This document shows, one piece after another, positions 62,638 through 64,000 of a stretch of DNA of 64,000 bases; position 1 is the first letter of the stretch, and each line of letters begins with the position of its first letter. The notes under the pieces are model-generated. The model worked only from the letters and a program-made list of their open reading frames with translations. It did no database searches and had not been told where the DNA came from. Origin of the DNA: Zantedeschia hybrid cultivar (taxonomy: Eukaryota; Streptophyta; Magnoliopsida; Alismatales; Araceae); assembly GCA_030544215.1 (NCBI GenBank), contig JARZZO010000011.1, positions 53,069,587 through 53,133,586 of the forward strand, read 5' to 3'. The translations under genes and the position numbers were made by a program.

Positions 62638-64000
62638 TCTGAGGAAGAGCATGCCACGCATCTTCAGGTGGTGTTGCAGGTTCTGAGAGAGCACCAACTC
62701 TATGCCAAGTTTAGCATGTGTGAATTCTGGCTAGATAAGGTACACTTCCTGGGGCATGTCATTTTGGTGATGGCATTGCAGTGGATCCAGCCAAGATTGA
62801 GGCAGTGATGGATTGAGGCAGATCGACAACAGTGACTGAGATCAAGAGTTTCCAGGGGTTAGCAGGATATTACATATGGTTTGTCCAGGATTTTTCTTCA
62901 ATAGCAACCCCCTTGTTAAGGTTGACTCGTAAGGGTGTTCGTTTCGTGTGAAGCGAAGAGTGCAAGCAGAGTTTCGTTGAATTGAAGGCTCGTCTCACTT
63001 CGGCTCCAGTTCTGGTGCTTCCGTCAGGTTCAGGTGGATTTGTAGTTTACTCCAATGCATCTCGTCGAGGTTTGGGTGTAGTCCTGATGCAGTATGGTAA
63101 GGTTGTGGTCTATGCTTCTAGGCAACTGAAGAAGTATGAGGAAAACTATCCCACTCATGACTTAGAGTTAGTGGCTGTAGTATTTGCACTGAAGCTCTGG
63201 CGGCACTATTTATATGGGGAGAAGTTTCAAGTTTTCACTGATCACAAGAGCCTGAAGTATGTTTTCACTCAGAGGGATCTGAATTTGAGGCAACGCAGGT
63301 GGATGGAGTTTATCAAGGATTATGATCTCGACCTTTCTTATCATCCGGACAAGGCGAACGTGGTGGCAAACGCCTTGAGTCGGAAGACGGTCGTATCACA
63401 TCTTATGATTCAAAAATGGAGATTATAAGAGCAAGTTGTGGAATCTTCATTTAGGATTCGTCGAGAGGCTGATAGAGCTGTGTTGGCCAGCTTAACTATG
63501 AGGTCAGTAGTTTACCATGTAGTGTAGGGCGGATGCAGAGCTACCACAGATTCTCCAAATATCAGAGGTAGAGTTGTGGGAAGATGGCACGGTCAGATTT
63601 AGGGGCAGACTCTATGTTACAGCTGAGGAAGAGGTGCACAGGAGTGTCCTGGATGAGGCACATTGTTCTACATATGCAGTGCATCCCGGAACGACTAAGA
63701 TATATCATTATTTGAGGAGGCACTTTTAGTGGCATGGTAAGAAGAAGAATGTGGCTGAATATGTGGCAAAGTGCCTGACTTGTCAGCAGGTTAAGGTAGA
63801 GCACCAGAGACCAAGAGGGTTGTTGTAGCCGTTACCGATCCCGGAGTGGAAATGGGAGCACGTGACTGTGGACTTTGTGATGGGTTTGCCCGTGTCACCC
63901 GGCAGGAGAGATGCAATCTGGGTCATTGTTGATCGATTGACCAAGTCTGCGCACTTTCTAGCTATTAGAAAAGACGGGTCAATCGGTAAGTTGGCTAAGT
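62638..64000 (+). pseudogene. pol: Chromovirus RT thumb, RNase H and integrase (partial)
   Basis: After the CTTCT duplication the RT continues with EEEHATHLQVVLQVLREH and FLGHVI; a frameshift follows near 62765. RNase H (62982-63428) is open but reads VYSNAS where YSDAS is usual and VVANALSRK where VVADALSRK is usual, so two active-site aspartates are asparagine. The integrase follows with an HPGTTKIYHYLRRHF zinc segment, C-L-T-C, and a VDFVMGLP core start with the first catalytic aspartate. TAG codons stand at 63727-63729 and 63826-63828. The window ends inside the integrase core. Confidence 0.88.

Larger units (their letters stand above)
5431..64000 (+). mobile_element. Outer Ty3/gypsy chromovirus (Tekay/Del type), multiply interrupted
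   Basis: The oldest element of the nest reads on the plus strand as 5' LTR, PBS, gag, protease, RT, RNase H and integrase, running off the right edge. Its 5' LTR is split by Tat1 (7402-27456), its pol by the Athila-like element (29268-41281) and by a solo LTR of its own family (41860-62632) that contains Tat2. When insertions and duplicated target sites are removed, the protein frame is continuous at both pol junctions. A chromodomain, if present, would lie beyond 64000. Stops and catalytic substitutions occur in gag, RT, RNase H and integrase. Confidence 0.9.

Noticed and set aside
1..64000. Host protein-coding genes, tRNA or rRNA genes
   Set aside because: Every recognisable coding segment belongs to a retroelement or its accessory cassette; I saw no tRNA cloverleaf or rRNA sequence.

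Overview
The window is flowering-plant nuclear DNA made almost entirely of LTR retrotransposons nested inside one another. I found no host housekeeping gene, rRNA or tRNA. The plant assignment rests on the families present: Ty1/copia, a Ty3/gypsy chromovirus of Tekay/Del type, two Tat-lineage gypsy elements with a second RNase H, and an Athila-like gypsy element. The accessory genes encode plant mobile domain (PMD) proteins. The species cannot be named from the sequence.

Layout. Positions 1-5216 hold two decayed copia elements on the minus strand, with a stray inverted Tat LTR fragment at 1273-1554 between them. From 5431 to the right edge lies one old chromovirus on the plus strand, cut by four later insertions. 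Tat1 (7402-27456, plus strand, duplication GGTGG) sits 12 bp before the end of its 5' LTR. An Athila-like element (29268-41281, minus strand, GTGAC) sits between its protease and reverse transcriptase. A solo LTR of its own family (41860-62632, CTTCT) sits just after the reverse transcriptase catalytic motif. Tat2 (43597-62088, minus strand, CCTGG) is inserted in that solo LTR. Removing the insertions one at a time makes the interrupted sequence continuous at every site.

The two Tat elements are the interesting part. Each carries, between pol and the 3' LTR and on the strand opposite to gag-pol, a two-gene cassette. Gene A has two exons and encodes a PMD-like protein. Gene B has seven exons, all introns being phase 0 GT-AG, and encodes a PMD protein with a coiled-coil tail. 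Exon number, phase and order agree between Tat1 and Tat2 although the proteins have diverged widely. Gene B of Tat2 is fully open (772 codons) inside an element whose own gag and pol are broken.

The non-coding parts of both Tat elements, and also the chromovirus LTRs, carry many copies of a short inverted repeat with fixed geometry: two 6-nt arms, usually a 10-nt (or 9-nt) variable centre, and a 30-32 bp period where copies are adjacent. The arms are GGCGTC/GACGCG in Tat1 and the chromovirus, and GACGGC/GCCGTC (with GAAGGC/GCCTTC in the LTR) in Tat2. The copies occupy the same places in both Tat elements: LTR, leader, the gap between genes A and B, and intron 1 of gene B. My inference, untested, is a cassette of DNA-binding or chromatin-acting proteins with matching cis sites, comparable in logic to the VANC anti-silencing proteins of VANDAL transposons.

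State of decay. Tat1 is the youngest-looking element: its gag and pol ORFs are open and its LTRs are both 1328 bp and almost identical. Tat2, the Athila-like element, the chromovirus and both copias carry stops, frameshifts or catalytic-residue changes, many of them G-to-A or C-to-T transitions as expected from deamination of methylated cytosine.
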